From positions 1,674,001-1,738,000 of the forward strand of contig JBBPFI010000003.1 in the NCBI GenBank assembly GCA_037974965.1: DNA of 64,000 bases, written 5' to 3'. The stretch comes from Dacryopinax spathularia (Eukaryota; Basidiomycota; Dacrymycetes; Dacrymycetales; Dacrymycetaceae). The position numbers and the translations under genes are program-made. This document shows, in pieces, positions 10,999 to 24,438 of this stretch (its first letter is position 1; the number at the start of each line of letters is the position of its first letter). A model generated the notes under the pieces. That model searched no databases and was not told the origin of the DNA. It was given only the letters and a program-made list of their open reading frames with translations.

Positions 10999-13900
10999 CT
11001 ACTTTTCCTGGTTGATTGGCGAATGTGCCGGATGAGAGAAGCTGTCGGAGCGTAGGGGCGCCTGCGCCAGCAGTTCGGAGCGGAATTCCCAATCGATGAA
11101 AACACTTGTTTCTTCTATAACGCGGGCTAGCGCCGAGGCCCGTGTCCAAGGTATAAAGTTGATTTGGAGGGTATTATAACGATCCGTGGGGACCTCCAGC
11201 GTAGCGTATCCCATGGTGAGGCGGACAGCTTGCATGGCCCTGACGGTAGCAGTGGCAAGGGAGTCCGAAGAAAGCCGGTGAGCACCGATCCCTGTGCCTC
11301 CCTGCTCTTCGCTGTTGGCTGGAAGGTTTACTGGGCCCAGATGGACGATACGTGTTCCATGGGTTCGAAGAGGTGATGGGGTCGTGGCTTCCACGGAGAA
11401 GTAGCTGTTGGTCATGACTTTGGATGGAGAAGGGGAAGGAGTGGATGTTGGAGACCACTTGAGCATGGATTGTCTGGGTTGCGGCGACGCGTTCAGGTCG
11501 GGTGAACCATTCAATTTCGGACGCAAGAAAACGGAGGCGCGTTTCGGGGACCTTGACATTCGGTGATCGATCCTTGAAATGACCTGATTCGTCTGCTTGA
11601 TCTTCTCTTGGACGAATACACGCATCTGGTGCATAAGAGGCGTAGCGTGGGATGTCACAAGTTCCAAGATAGTCCAAAGCAGATAATCGATAGCGCGAGG
11701 AGGCCTTGATTGTGAAGGATGGGACTCGCCCATCGGAGAAACGGGAGAGCGCTGTCCATCGTTGGGCCGCAGCAGGACATTGTCGGAAGTATGGGCGGCC
11801 TCTCCAGGTGTAACGGGCCGCGAGGGTGAAGGTGAAGGTGAGCCTTCGTTCGCGCGAATAAGGAAATCGGCATTGCCCTCCTCAAGCAAATCCCGTAGGC
11901 CGGCACCAATGAATGTCCAGACGCGTGTCGGCGCGTCCTGCAGATCTTCCGAAGCCCTAAGAAGGACTATCTTCAATATTTGAAAGGCAAATACAGCCGA
12001 AGCCAGCCGTTGTCGAGTGTTCTCCCTTGAGTGGTGACTAGTACGATCTTCACCCCGGCTCGGAGAGGCTTTCCGCAGCCTCCTGCGGATATTCGTTGTC
12101 GGAGCCGATTTGAGCAAGCGACATGCAGCGAGAACATACGAGACGATCCGCAGCCATTGAGCACAGCGCTGCTCTTGATGTACTGCGCGGCTATGGGCTT
12201 GATCTCGAGTGGTGGGCATGCTGACAGCCAGAGGGAGCAGCAGGCCTCCCAATAAAGATGGAGTCGGCTGCCTCACCTCCAGGAGAGTGAAGAGCTCTAG
12301 ATTACCGTTGGCAATCACGGCGCACATAAGACTGACCACTGCCTTCCGAAGAGGAAGATCCCAGAGGCGATGTTCACTTGCTGCAGCCTCACAAATGAGC
12401 AGGGCCGGCCGACACCATTCTCCCACCACAAGGTCAGCGAATGCCGGATCTGAGGTGGTGGTGTTGGACGACAGAAGTGTTTCCACCACTTTCAGAACCC
12501 GCGAACAATCGACTGTATCGCCATACATCTGAAACAGCTGGGAGAAGTCCTTAAGTATTGAACGCACATCTCTTGAGCTGAGTAGGCCTGGTTTCAAGCA
12601 GGCAGCTGCGTAGTGTCCTAGAAAATCCGCGAGTTCCCCTGGGTACGCATGCGATGAATCCTTGAGAATGGTTCGAAGCAGAGCCAAAGTCCTTCCAGTA
12701 GAAGTTGCTGTAGGCACTCCGCCAGCCGATGTGTATTCCGTCAGCAGATGTAAGTACTCCCGACGAAAGGCCAGCAGTTGTGACGTTTCTGCCGCGCTCG
12801 GAAGTATAGGCTTTTCCACGTCGGGATGCAGTGCATTGACCTCCACGAGTCCTAAGCGTGTTGCTAGGTTCTTCGCAAGAATGCCACCAAGAGCGTCCAC
12901 ACCGTCGCGTAGGAGATCACGGGCAGAGGGTGAGTGTTGATATAGCTTTCTGGAGAGAACCCGGAGGACGCGGAGAAATCGGGGCGCCCGTGCTGAAGCG
13001 GGGTCATGAGCTATGATGGTCAGACAAAGTCGAATCAGATTCTCCATCGGAAAGCCATCATTCGTGCGTTTGCTCGGCAAGGCAATCGGGATCTTGGGTG
13101 GTACATTTTCGGTTGATCGACCTGATCCTTTCGACCGGTTTGACTTCTCCGCAGATGATGAGATAGGGGGGTCCAGGATACTTGCAAACGCATCCTGCAG
13201 ACCCGCAATATCGCCGGACTTCGCACTCGACATGTCTAAGCACTTGAAAAGGCCGTAGAGTATCGGTCCGCTGTTTTCTGTTTCATTGGCTTCCGCGCCA
13301 AGCACGCTTGCTAGACAGTCGATAGCCTGGAAGACGAAGGTTTCACCATGCACAGCATGGAAAAACTTGAAGGCATGTTGCACAGCAATACGCACACTGC
13401 TGTGCGAGTTTCTTTCCTTGTAAACAAGCCAGATGGTTGGGATGAGCAACGAAAACCCGTTCGTGTTTGCCACAAGTCGGCGAAATCGCATGATTGCGGT
13501 GCCGTACGCTGCAGGCGGTTTATTAGCAGGCCGTGGGGCACTGAAAGAGTACACATACCCAGCATACTGTGCGTAACGATTCCAAGATCACCTGGAAACG
13601 CCAATAGTGTCGCATTGACCCCTTCTAGCATGTTCGACAGCTTTGCGCGGTCGTTGAGATTTGTGCTTAACGACCTGAATAGCTGCCGCGCAACAAGAAG
13701 ATATGTCGCCCCCAGTGTCGTCCAGGCCGACCACGACGTTCCCATAGGTCGGCTGGACCTGCGATCTGGTGAGCCTGCCGTACCAGACGTTGAGGGCAGC
13801 ACAGGAAGGGCCGTCTTTTCAAACGTATACACATCCTTCGGTTCTTTAACGAGTAGCTAGGACGAATGAGCAAAGGTCGATCTCTCAAGATCATAACGCA

Positions 13901-16900
13901 CTTGAAGAACAAAGAGGTTCTGAGTCGCCCGTATGCTCAACATTTCCAACTCGTCCAGGGGGACAGAGTCTATCTTCTCCGAGAAGACCGGAAGAGATCG
14001 AGGAAACATTGGACCGGGCGGGGAATTTGCCGGAAACCAGAGTGAGCCGGTTGGGAGCAGGATCACCTCCACCTTGTTGCGTCGGAGATCCCGCAAAGAC
14101 ACGTCAGGCACGTGAGTTGCAATCCTGGCGAGAACAGGCAGCGTCGTGGCAAGCAGATGGTATGAGTCTAGACGGCGGGTATCCCTCGAAAGTGCTTTGA
14201 GGAAACCGACAAGGTGGTTGAACAAGTGATGAGCTACAGAGTGCGGGACGGCAGATTGCGCGAAGAACAGGAGCCGAAGATTCCGTATAGCGCTTTCGAC
14301 TCCCGGTCCTTGACCGGAGAGGATTTCCATAGTGGGCCGGCCGACCAAGGCAACATCGTCCCGCACGGCTGAGGAGATAATCTCTTGCGCAAAGCCAGAG
14401 ATCCACGGATTCGTGTCTGATGCCACGGCGCCCAAGTACTGCAAGGAGGCGGACACGGAAGATACAAAGACAATCCGTCGTTTTACTCCAACGTAGTAGT
14501 TGGAGCCGCTTGACTTGCGGCGTAGGAGAGGTCGTTGCGGATCATTGCTCTCGCCAGCGCCTTTCTCGATCGAAGATGTCGCGTGAGAACCAGCCATCGA
14601 GCCCAGGCGGTTCAACAGCGTTGATGGGAGCAGTGCTAGTGAAGTGCGCTCTGCCGCAGCTTCATCGCTGTCCTCGTTCTCATCTTCAACCCAACCGATC
14701 TCAAGCAACTTCTTCTTCACCTCCCTCGCTACGCCACCCGTCACGTCGAAGCTATCATCCTCTTCCGCCGATGCGACAAAGTTACTCGATCCGATATCGG
14801 TTGCAACGAAAGATATAGGAGGGCGAATGCCTTTGAACGGTCTTCTGTGGTTGCGGTCCGTTATATGGAACTGGGATAGTATCTGGTTTCGACGGCTGAT
14901 GAGATGCGAAAGGCGGCGGAGAGCCCGCCGGGTCAAATTCTCATCCCGACTAATCATGGGTCTCAGCCCATAGACATTGAGCAGTTGCACGCATCCATAC
15001 CTCAAGAGGTCAGTGCGGATGAGAGTAGTCGCCTCTTCGGGAAGCCTTTCAGCAAACTGCATAAACAGAAAAGCAGACTACGCAAAACAATGTTAGTAAA
15101 TCCTACAATACAGGGAAAATCTGGCGTACTGCCAAAATTAGCGCGTGATCATTGTTATCAAGATATCTGTTCCAGATCACTCTGCCAAGCAATGCGTAGT
15201 CTTCTTGTTGCAATAGACCATTTACGGCTACCAGCAATGAAAGACTGGCAACTGCCGGGTGAGTGGATATGCCTTCCAAGGTCGCTACTTTGCTTGAGGT
15301 CAGCGTATCCCAATGATTTTTGTCGGTAGTCCGTTCCACAACCGACCGATCAGAGGTCGGTACAATGGGTGAGAGCAGTGACATGGACCGAGCACCCTAT
15401 TTCGCGGGTAAAACAACCACAAAAGTAGGAGGGCGGAGGAACACATACTTTGGTTGATTTACCGGAGCTCTTAGAAGCTGTATACATCTCGTTGATCCGA
15501 GCAAACGTAGTTTCGACTTCTGCAAGGGTATCCTGTGTTACCACGACAGAGATAGCAGACGAGTCCACCCGGTCGGCTGCTTCTGCGGGAGTCGGCGTGG
15601 CACTGTGCGCTATAGCACCATCATAGCTCTCACAACACCAAGCCATTAAGCGCGACATCCAAGCAGCTCTTTCCTGAGGTCAGTCATGCCTAGAGACGGG
15701 AGGTCATTGCTTACGACTTGAGTGACCTGTTCACTTTACGCAGATATAGAAGTACGGTAGCCAACAGGATTCGCTGCGAAAAGGGTAACAAAACAGCTTG
15801 CTCCTGAAAGGAATATGAGAATGGCCCCGCATAGCTTGCATCCTGCTTACTTTTGCGTCAATCAAAATGGCCATACGATTCTCGAGCTCAACAGAGAAGC
15901 GCGTGACGTGCGCGGACGGACGGTCGTCACCCTTAAGGCACTTGAGCACACGCCTTCACCATTGATTTTCACTTACTCGAATGCCAGGGAGGTCACCACA
16001 GATTCTTCGCAATTCGTGGATTACTTCCAACGTCACCACGCATTGTCCGGGCCGTGTTCTTCCCCACTTCATGCCACTACCCTCTTTACCCTTTCCTTTA
16101 CCAACCCCCGAGCCCACGTCACCCAATAAGGCGACCGTAATCATCTCAGAGTTTGAGACCCAGAAGTTCGGAGTGACACGCGACACCGCCGTCAGGATCG
16201 ACAGCTGCGCGGCGATGACGTCGTCCTTGACTGACGCAGCACAAGTGAAAAGTGGCTTATAGAAATGCTGGGGATACTTTTGGCCCAACATGGTTGTGAG
16301 GGCGGCCAACGAAGGATTAGGTTCAGGGAGGGTGGCAACGAGATGCTGACCTAGTAATCAGACCAATTCCTCCACAACATTGCGGATGCGTACCTCAAAC
16401 AGAAGAGGGATAATGCGGGACATGAGTTCGCTCCAGTCGTGCGAACTACGGGCAAAGCTTCCATAGAGCGTCAGGAGCCCGCCGTGGTCCAGTTTCGGGA
16501 TCTATGCGATGAGTAAGAATAGGTGACAACGCGATATGTTTAGCCGACCTCTCTACGAAGTTCGGTGAGAAGGGCTTCTCTGCCAGTTTCGCCGCTCCGC
16601 CACAACTCCTGCGTAAGATCCAATACGGCTATCTGCGCGGTCTCTTCACACGTAAATAGGAGTCCAAGCAGGTAGGCTGCGACTGCTGAGCAGAGGTTGG
16701 GAGGCTGCCACCCTTGTTGTCGTAGAAATGGCAGAATGCGATCATTGAACAGACTGACAGTAGGGGATGACTGCTGATACTGTTTCGAATCTCGTCTCTG
16801 AGCAGTACCGGCGAACATACAGAAGAAAACCGCCGCTTGGGCATGTACCTTCGCTTGCATATCGGTATAGGATGAAGACGGAAGTGGCCAATTTGCCTAT

Positions 16901-18634
16901 CGAGCGACGTTAGATCGCACTACAAGGCGGAAGCTGTGAGCTCACCTGTAGTAGAGCAATACAGTGCTGTCTCCGGGCACGATCTTCCGTGTCGAGCATG
17001 CGAGCCAGCACTTCCGCGCCGATGAATGGGAGAACCGCACTGGAGTCCGTCTGCGCAAACTTGGCCGGGGCGAATTCCTCCTCGAAGGTTTCGGCATCTG
17101 CGACGATCCATTTTCCCAGTAGTATATTGGAGACCAGTGAGGAGAGGTCGTGTTGCTGCGATCTTGCGATTTGCAGACTGAACAGGGCGTGGAAGCAAGC
17201 CTTCAAAGCGGTCGGCGGAACTGGTTGTGGCGAGCCGGATGGAACGGTCATGGTTCGTATCATGGTCAGGAGCCTGTTCATGAGTGCCCCTTGAGCACGA
17301 CTTGCGGCTTCGCAGCACCATATTAGGCGATCGAGCACATCCTGGAGCCGTTGTCAGTGAGCCTGGATCCAATTATCGGGGGGAAGGCCACGACGTACCT
17401 CGAATTCCTGAGCTGGCCAAGTTCGCAACATGATGTCGAAGCAATCGAGTGCGATCCGCTGCTCTTCTAGAGCGCTACCTTGATATAGGGCGACGAAGGG
17501 CATAGCAAGGACTGCTAGCACTTCGTTTTCTGCCGGTAAACGCGAAAGCCATGTTAGACCAGGTGCTTGATATGCGATCTGCGTATAGCGGGAGATGACG
17601 TCGAACAAGGGTTGAAGGTGCACGGCGGTGGGAGTCGTAGCAGTAGTCGGAGACTGCGGCTGCACGGTAGCCTTCCGCCTTCCAGCCAAGCCAGTCGTCG
17701 GCGTCTCTGTCCCTGAGAGTGGCAGACTGACATTCGACGCCGATGCGCTACCGGAGACGAACGGAAGGTGCATTGAGGAAGCGGAGAACGAAGGCGCGTT
17801 GAAGTAGTTGCCCGACTCAGCTCCGTTGTCGACACTCCACTTCTGTCGGGCATGACCATTCCGTGCATATCTGCTCGCCCAGCACGCCTCCCTCACATCC
17901 GCCTCAAATCGCCTCGCCTCCTGCGCCTCCGCTCCTCGTACCGGTTGTGGCAGATCTCTTGAGCCGAATCTGGTCCCCAAACGAGATCGTTTTGGTATTG
18001 CGACCTTGGGCCGGGGAGGTGCGAAAGACCGGTCGGAGGGTGCTGGGGAGCCGATTCGACGAATAGGGAAGGATCGATCGGAGGGTGCTGGAGACGCTAG
18101 GCGGGAGATTTGTCCGTTCTTGACTGCTTGACGTAGTGCAGACCATTGCGTCGAGGCAGAGGATGATGGACCAGGAGAGGCAGCTCTCGCTCGAGCCATG
18201 CCAAGCTGCAGGGTGCGGAACGCTTTGCCGGGTGATGATACCTGCTCGGGAAGCGGTCTTTCCGGTGCCATTGACATCGGAGAGGCCATCATCACCGGTT
18301 TGGGCGACAGAACGAACGGAGTCGGGGAGTTTCGACCACTGCTGTTGCCTTGCGTAGTCGCCATCATGCGAGGGGAGGTCAACGGGGATTCCACCAGCGG
18401 TGCTGGTGTGATCGGCGTCTCTGCAGTCGGAACAAGGATGGCAGCATCTCTTAGCTCGCTACCCTTGCCTCCCAGAGCCTGGACATCCGCAACACTGAGA
18501 GGGAATGTTGGGGCATCTTCAGAGCTTTTGGGCTCATGCCTTCGTAGGAACATGCCATGACTGCGTTTCTTGGGTATGGGTCGAGCGCCAGCCGGTCTGC
18601 GTCCTGGCGAATCGCCCTCTTGCGACCCGCTCAT
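10999..18634 (-). CDS. UNC80-like giant alpha-solenoid protein
   Basis: Twelve exons close in phase: 18634-17399, 17341-16946, 16896-16549, 16501-16394, 16345-15977, 15940-15851, 15803-15735, 15673-15449, 15396-15130, 15077-13902, 13856-13559 and 13508-10999. They give 2363 residues. The first 230 residues are Ser/Pro-rich and disordered. The rest is helical, HEAT-like, with no membrane span. From about residue 1543 the order and spacing of motifs follow the C-terminal region of animal UNC80. LLIPTIWLVYKERN matches a human stretch reading ILPTMLQVYSDYES. Near residue 1684, IRLCLTIIAHDPASAR matches IKLCVTVVAYAPESFR. In animals UNC80 pairs with UNC79 and scaffolds the NALCN cation-leak channel. 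By inference the fungal protein may serve the NALCN relative Cch1. The main alternative is another large HEAT scaffold such as Furry/Mor2. Exon calls are firm, and the homology is from recalled sequence. Confidence 0.8.
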
Positions 18635-19222
18635 CGTTCGATAGCGTTGCCAGGGGTATAAATTCGCAGTCTTATTGTAGCGAAAGCATGTTCAAGTACT
18701 TCAGATGTATGTTGTCCGGGTCATCAGTATACGGAGGTTAGCGTTGTGTTACAGCTCGACGCGACCCTAAGTTGGCGATGACAACGCGTCAATCACTGAT
18801 TGCCTAATATGGAAGTCCGACAGCGGCACCCGCTGCGGTCCGCTATCATTGGCGACCCGCTCAGGCTGTACCATATCGACCATGATGGATCCATCCATTG
18901 GGCTAAGGAGTGCCGAAAGGAATGGGCTTGAGCCTACTTATCTGGATCGGGGTAACTGCTATGGACCGACATCGCGTAGCGAACCTCATGCCGCTCGGCG
19001 GTCAGCACACGTTCTTCACTGGAAGGATCTCTCTTGAGATCTGGTCTGCTCAACAATGCATAAGTATCCTCAGCCGCTCTGCGATCAGGATCGGATGAAA
19101 GACAAAGCTCTCCAGCTTTGCACGCCGTCCTTTCCTACTCGCTGCAATTGTCACAACTTCTGCTGTACAGACTTGCTTAACAACCCACGAACGCGTACTG
19201 ACTGGAACGACTTCATTCCGAC
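18635..19222. promoter_or_regulatory. Divergent promoter region, UNC80-like gene and transporter
   Basis: 588 bases separate the start codons of the UNC80-like gene (-) and the DHA1 transporter (+). No coding exon is supported. No specific factor site is recognised. Confidence 0.45.
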
Positions 19223-20977
19223 ATGGACGCACCTGCCTTCATCCATACTCAATCAGGTGGATCATCTCGTAGCTCCGTAACACTAGACGTTACTTCGAGC
19301 GGGTCCCGTGCTGGCTTTCCGGAGAAACGCATCGATCTCGAGAAAGGAGGTCAGGCTATCTGCCTTCACTGCGAAGAAAAGCACAACCTTCGGTCTTCGG
19401 TCGAAGAAGCCAGATCGCCGAAAGCAGAAAGTTGTGGGATCGAGGTACGATTGGAGATCCAGGAAGGTGCGTCTACAACTCCCATGTCATTATGAGTGCT
19501 CACACAACGTCAGACCCGCTCAATTGGAGCATTTGGCACAAATGGCTCATCGTATTCGTGGTTTGTATGGGCGGCTTCTGCGTCACATGTACCAGCTCGA
19601 TGGGAAGTTCAACATACGAAGGCCTCGAGAGCAACTTCGGCGTTAGCACCGAAGTTGCCATCTTGACCGTCTCGCTCTATATAGAAGGACTCGGTGTTGG
19701 CCCACTACTACTCGGACCACGTAAGTCTCGTCCGCATTCTCTCATTTCTCTTCGGAAAGGTCTAACAGAAAGCCTAGTATCTGAGTTCTTTGGGAGGAAC
19801 AACGTCTACCTCGCCTCTTTCTTGCTTTTCCTACTGTTCAACCTCCCCGTCGCATTTGCCGACTCCGCACCCTTACACCTGATATTCCGGTTCATAACTG
19901 GCTTTTCCGGCGCTGCATTCATGTCCGTCGCTGGTGGGACCGTCAGCGACCTGTTTGACCAGAGAGAAGTCGGCAATCCCATGGCGGTGTATACGGCGAG
20001 CCCGTTCTTGGGTCCCGTCGTGGGACCGATCGTTGCTGGTTTTATCAACGAGTATACAGACTGGAGGTGGACTTACTATGTGGTCCTTATCTGGTCGGCA
20101 GTGCAGATCGTCATGCTCCTCACCGTAAGTTTGCTCCATCTCAGATTCTGGAATGATAGCACTCACACTCTATCAGATACCCGAAACATACAAACCCATA
20201 CTCCTCAAGCGCAAAGCACATCTGCTCCGAAAACAAACAGGCGACAACCGCTATTACGCACCCATAGAAAGAAGCACCCATACCATCGCTGCAAGTATCG
20301 CCCTATCATGCTATACCCCCTTCCGCATTCTAGTACACGAACCCATGGCGCTTCTACTCAACATCTGGACCTCCCTCCTGCTCGGCATCCTTTACCTCTT
20401 CTTCAACGCATTCCCGATCATCTTCCGCGACGGGCATGGATTCACGCTCTCCCAGTCGGGGCTTACGTTTATCGGCTTGGGGATCGGCATCGTCCTCGGC
20501 CCAATCACGCAATTCCTCATCTGGGATCCACTAGATAAACGCCAATGGTCATCGCACGGAGGCCCACCACTGCCCGAAACCCACCTCATCATGGGCATGG
20601 CCGGCGCCTTCCTCGTCCCTGCCAGCCTGTTCTGGTTCGCATTCACCACCAACCCAAGCACGCACTGGGTCATCCCTATCATCGCGAGCGTCCCCTTCGC
20701 ACTGGGGATGATCTGGGTCTTCATTTCCGTATTCACGTTCCTCGTCGTCTCGTACCGACCCGTCGCGGCGAGCGCACTGGCGAGCAATACCTGCCTGAGA
20801 TGCACGTTCGCCGCTGTTTTCCCACTGTTTTCGGACTATATGTATGCGCGGCTGGGGACCGTAGGGGCGAGTGCGCTGTTGGCGGGGTTGACGCTGGCGA
20901 TGACTCCGCTGCCTTTTGTCTTTTATTGGGTTGGACCGAGGTTGAGAGAGCGCAGCAAGTTCTCTTCGTGGTCTTAA
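19223..20977 (+). CDS. MFS transporter, DHA1 drug/polyamine family (copy 1)
   Basis: Four exons, 19223-19466, 19514-19720, 19778-20124 and 20177-20977, give 532 residues. A hydrophilic cytosolic N-terminus of about 80 residues leads into DPLNW at the first membrane segment. The pattern fits a twelve-helix proton antiporter. The DHA1 motif C (ASPFLGPVVGPIVAGF) lies at the end of helix 5, and RFITGFSGAAFMSV precedes it. Related fungal proteins (Tpo1-4, Flr1) export polyamines and drugs at the plasma membrane. The exact substrate cannot be read from sequence. A close paralog lies at 51834-53658. Exons 2 and 3 have identical lengths in both (207 and 347 nt) and intron phases are the same, so they arose by gene duplication. 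Confidence 0.93.
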
Positions 20978-22917
20978 ACTTGCGAAGAACTATCGGACGG
21001 TTTGGCATAGATACCATACGACTTGCATTATATACCGAATTCAATTGTACGCAGATGAACACCTGAAGAAACAACGTCGCACTCCTACAGAAGAACGTTC
21101 CCGCCACGGAGTGCGAAACCTCTACATCTGACAAGCTCATGCCGTGTCCGGTCACCAGACGAGGAAGTAGAACACCAGCCAGAACCATGATTCCGCAATC
21201 ACTCTCTCGCATTCCAAGCGCGAGGCAGCAGGGAGCCAGACGAGCACTGCCAGCCTGGGGGAGGAAAAGACGACATGTAAGCCAAGAGGCGCTCAGTCAT
21301 GAAGCCAACGCATACCATAAAGCCCGATGGGTCACAGGTGACTCTCTCTCACACACCTTCAAGAGGCCATATGATCTCGCCGTGTGGGAAGATATCACCT
21401 GTAACCCTCAGCAAATGGAGTGATAGCACCAGCCTTCAAAGTACGACGAATGGGGGAGTGACCTAGAGCTGAAAGACAAGACAAGGCTCCACCAAGTGCC
21501 GGAGGCATAGCTTTTCACCAGGGCTACCCCAATGCACCCATTTTGCTCTTATAAGGCAACTCACGACAGGAATTGCGTGGAGGCAGGGGGCCCGAGGGAA
21601 ACAGCGCATGCCTGGGATGGTCGGGAGTAGGAGATATCGAGATGAGACGTCCTACAGCGAACACCGTTGTCGAGAAGGAAAGAACGTCCAGTTACAGGAG
21701 GAGCAGCGAGACCCGAGAACCAGGAACACGGAGCAAAAGAGAGCAGCAACCCCATCCGTTCACACCTCGCCAATATGCCGGAGACACAACCCCGATCCGC
21801 GCAGCTGCCGACAGTGAACAAGGTGTAAGCCAACAAAGTGCAGGAGCGCGAGAATGCAGCTGCGTAACTCGGAGCAACCAGAGCTAGCCAGCACACGGGC
21901 GAAGACTTGCAGGACATCAGGAGTCCGATCTTTGGAGCGACGTTGCTGGCTGTTCTCCTACTCCATATTCCAGGCGAGATGGACGGTCACGCGAGGGAGA
22001 CCATCAAGCGCCAGAGCGAAGCGAGAGAAGAGAACAGGGAGCAACTCGGAACGAAGAGAACATGAGCACCGAGCGCCCGCAGAGGGTGGACAAGACCAGC
22101 CCCAGCCGCGGACGAGGAACCGCATACAGCTGCCAGGCACGCATGCGGGTGCTGCCCCGCCGGTGTGAGATGAGAGGCAGGAGGAATGGAGGGAAGCAGA
22201 GACGGAGTCATGCACAGTACCAACCCATTCCCTGCGAGTTGACACGAGGGACAACGCTGCGAGGGTGGTAGTGTGGTAGTGCGACATCTCGCCATTCACG
22301 AGGGGAAGAGAGGGAAGCAAGGCCGGTTCGGAGTATGGGACGCCAGAGCAGAGGTTTATATGCCCTGCACGAACGGCACGAGGCGTGCCGTGTGATCGAG
22401 TTGAGGCTTCCTGGGATGATGTGAATTCGGGTCAGAACAGATCGGCCTAGGAAGCGTGCTCGTCCATCGCAGGCTCACGTTCGCTCGGAAGTGCTAGCGT
22501 ACCTCTTCTTGTGGGGATCTTCGTGTTCTCCCTCTTGACCGAGCCATTTAGGGCTTAAAGAGCAGCTCTTGCAGACGGCGCGGACCCGCGTGGCCTCCTT
22601 CGGATGAGGATGGAGCAGCACTTCATGTTCTGCTGACGGACCAAACAAAAAGGGCAGCGTGACATCCATTTGCGATTGGAGACGGCCCTCGGGCTATTGC
22701 AGTCGCTGTCAATTTTCAAACGACCATCATCAAAAGAACACAGGAACAGGGATCGTTCCGTTCGTGCCACTAGCGACTACTCCATGGGAGAGGAGGAAAC
22801 TTGTCATCGCTCAAACGGGTGCCATACGCTGGCATGTTGGATGCACACATGCAGGCATGACATTGGGCCAGGCAAGTGCGAGTATGTAGAGCGAACAAGT
22901 TGTCTAATGTGGGATGT

Positions 22918-22934
22918 AGTCCCCTCAGGGGACT
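22918..22934. other. Perfect short inverted repeat
   Basis: The arms AGTCCCCT and AGGGGACT pair perfectly around one central C. It lies in non-coding DNA about 100 bases from a second hairpin. It could be a dimeric factor site or chance. Confidence 0.6.
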
Positions 22935-23015
22935 TCGTCCGACACTGGACACTGTACAACTGCAGCTCATCAAACAGCACAAGTCCGAGCGAGTCAGGAG
23001 GTCGAGTTATCCAAG

Positions 23016-23032
23016 ACGGGACGGAGTCCCGT
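23016..23032. other. Perfect short hairpin
   Basis: The arms ACGGGAC and GTCCCGT are separated by GGA. Its GC-rich stem resembles the neighbouring inverted repeat at 22918-22934 in composition. Confidence 0.55.
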
Positions 23033-24353
23033 GACGTACGCGACGTCGTCCCACAATGGACACTTACTTGGAGATCATGCTGTTCTGTCCTTTTTGGAGA
23101 TACATATGGGAGATCAGTGCTGCTCAGTATTCGGGGTTCGGTTATGCGAGGGGTGTTTGGCTGGGGGTGGAGTTGTATAGACAGGGTCGAGGTATTCTGA
23201 GTGACTCGTAGGACCAGTTCTTGCATAGATAGGACGTCCATAGCGTGAAGATGATCCACAAGGGCTAACAAAACTCAGACAGCACAACGATCCTGCTCGG
23301 CCTGCGCTCCAACGCGTCAACCCGGCCTCACCCGACCCCAATAGCTCCCGCCTATGGAGGGCACAGCCACACCCGATCCCGCCTTGTTTTGGGCGCTTGT
23401 GCGGGAAGTATCAGGAAGGGAGGGGCAAGCCGCCGCTTCTTTTCAGTCCGTTGTGTTCTCTTCTTTTCTTCCCCCTGACGTCAGTAAGTAAATGTTGTCT
23501 TTTGCGTTGGGGTCGGGGGTGAGCCGGTGGTCCGGAGCTCTGTGGGTGGTCTCTTGTGAATACAGCTTGTGCTCGGGACTGCGGAGGAGGGAGGAGGAGG
23601 GATCCGCAGTTTGTGGGCTAAATGAGAGGAGATCGGGGATGCTAAAATATGGTCCTGTACTATTTTTGATGCCTACATTTGTGTGTGAAAGTCTGCTATC
23701 CTTGGCTGTGGAGCGCAGCATGTGTGCCAAAGAAATTATTCATGGGTACGGATAATTTGAGCCCTAGCAACGCGGTGGAATTACGGCGAAAACGGAGTTC
23801 TCGGTGAAGCGGAAGTGACAGGTTCTAGAGGGCCAAGCGCGTTCATCCGCCGGAGCATATACGCACTCCCTACGCACCGGTACCGCAGCAAGCATCATCC
23901 CCCGCTTCAGCATTTTCAACTCTTCACACCGCATCACCGTATCACACCATCATAACCAATCGAATCACACCACCGGACGTCATCCCCCCTCCCATCTCCC
24001 ATCGGCAGAATCCTCGGGAACCTCACACCATCGCGGCACATCGGCAACCCGACCCTTGACCCTTGATCCCTTACCCTATCTTCTCAATTGAATTTCCCTT
24101 ATCCGACATCTTCTTCGCCGCCGGCCTTGAATTCTGCAGACTCCAAACCCCGTTTTGAGCGCGCGCTGGTTCGCGTCACTTCATCGGCCCACCTCAGCTC
24201 ATCGTCTGCGCGTCGAGGTGACGATCACAAGGCGGTGGAAGAGTCTTCTCCCCGCGCAAGCCCGCTGACGGCAGACGAGCCACCTTCTTACGTACATTCA
24301 GACGCGCATATACGACACTTCACACCGCTCTCACCGTCTGCATCTCACGACAC

Positions 24354-24374
24354 AAGGAAGGAAGGAAGGAAGGG
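24354..24374. repeat. AAGG microsatellite in the leader of the Prm10-type gene
   Basis: Five AAGG units lie 65-85 bases before the start codon at 24439, probably in the 5' untranslated leader. Confidence 0.8.
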
Positions 24375-24438
24375 ATACACGATACGATAACACGACAAAT
24401 CACGCTCATTACCACATCCCGCCGCGCATACACGCACG

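Larger units (their letters stand above)
20978..24438. other. Long intergenic stretch, no supported gene
   Basis: About 3.5 kb without a recognisable gene. Open frames of up to 176 residues (22670-23200, +) overlap similar ones on the other strand and look like chance. Two short perfect hairpins near 22.9-23.0 kb are listed separately. The last few hundred bases are C-rich and probably form the promoter and 5' leader of the Prm10-type gene. Confidence 0.5.

Noticed and set aside
10999-18634. Several separate minus-strand genes (851, 401, 426 residues and others)
   Set aside because: All pieces join through short GT-AG introns with consistent phase into one 2363-residue protein.
10999-18634. 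Furry/Tao3/Mor2 cell-morphogenesis scaffold
   Set aside because: Considered because of size and helical repeats. The C-terminal motif order fits UNC80 better. A profile search would decide.
22670-23200. 176-residue plus-strand ORF as a gene
   Set aside because: It overlaps an equally long minus-strand frame, has unusual Cys/Trp-rich composition and matches nothing.
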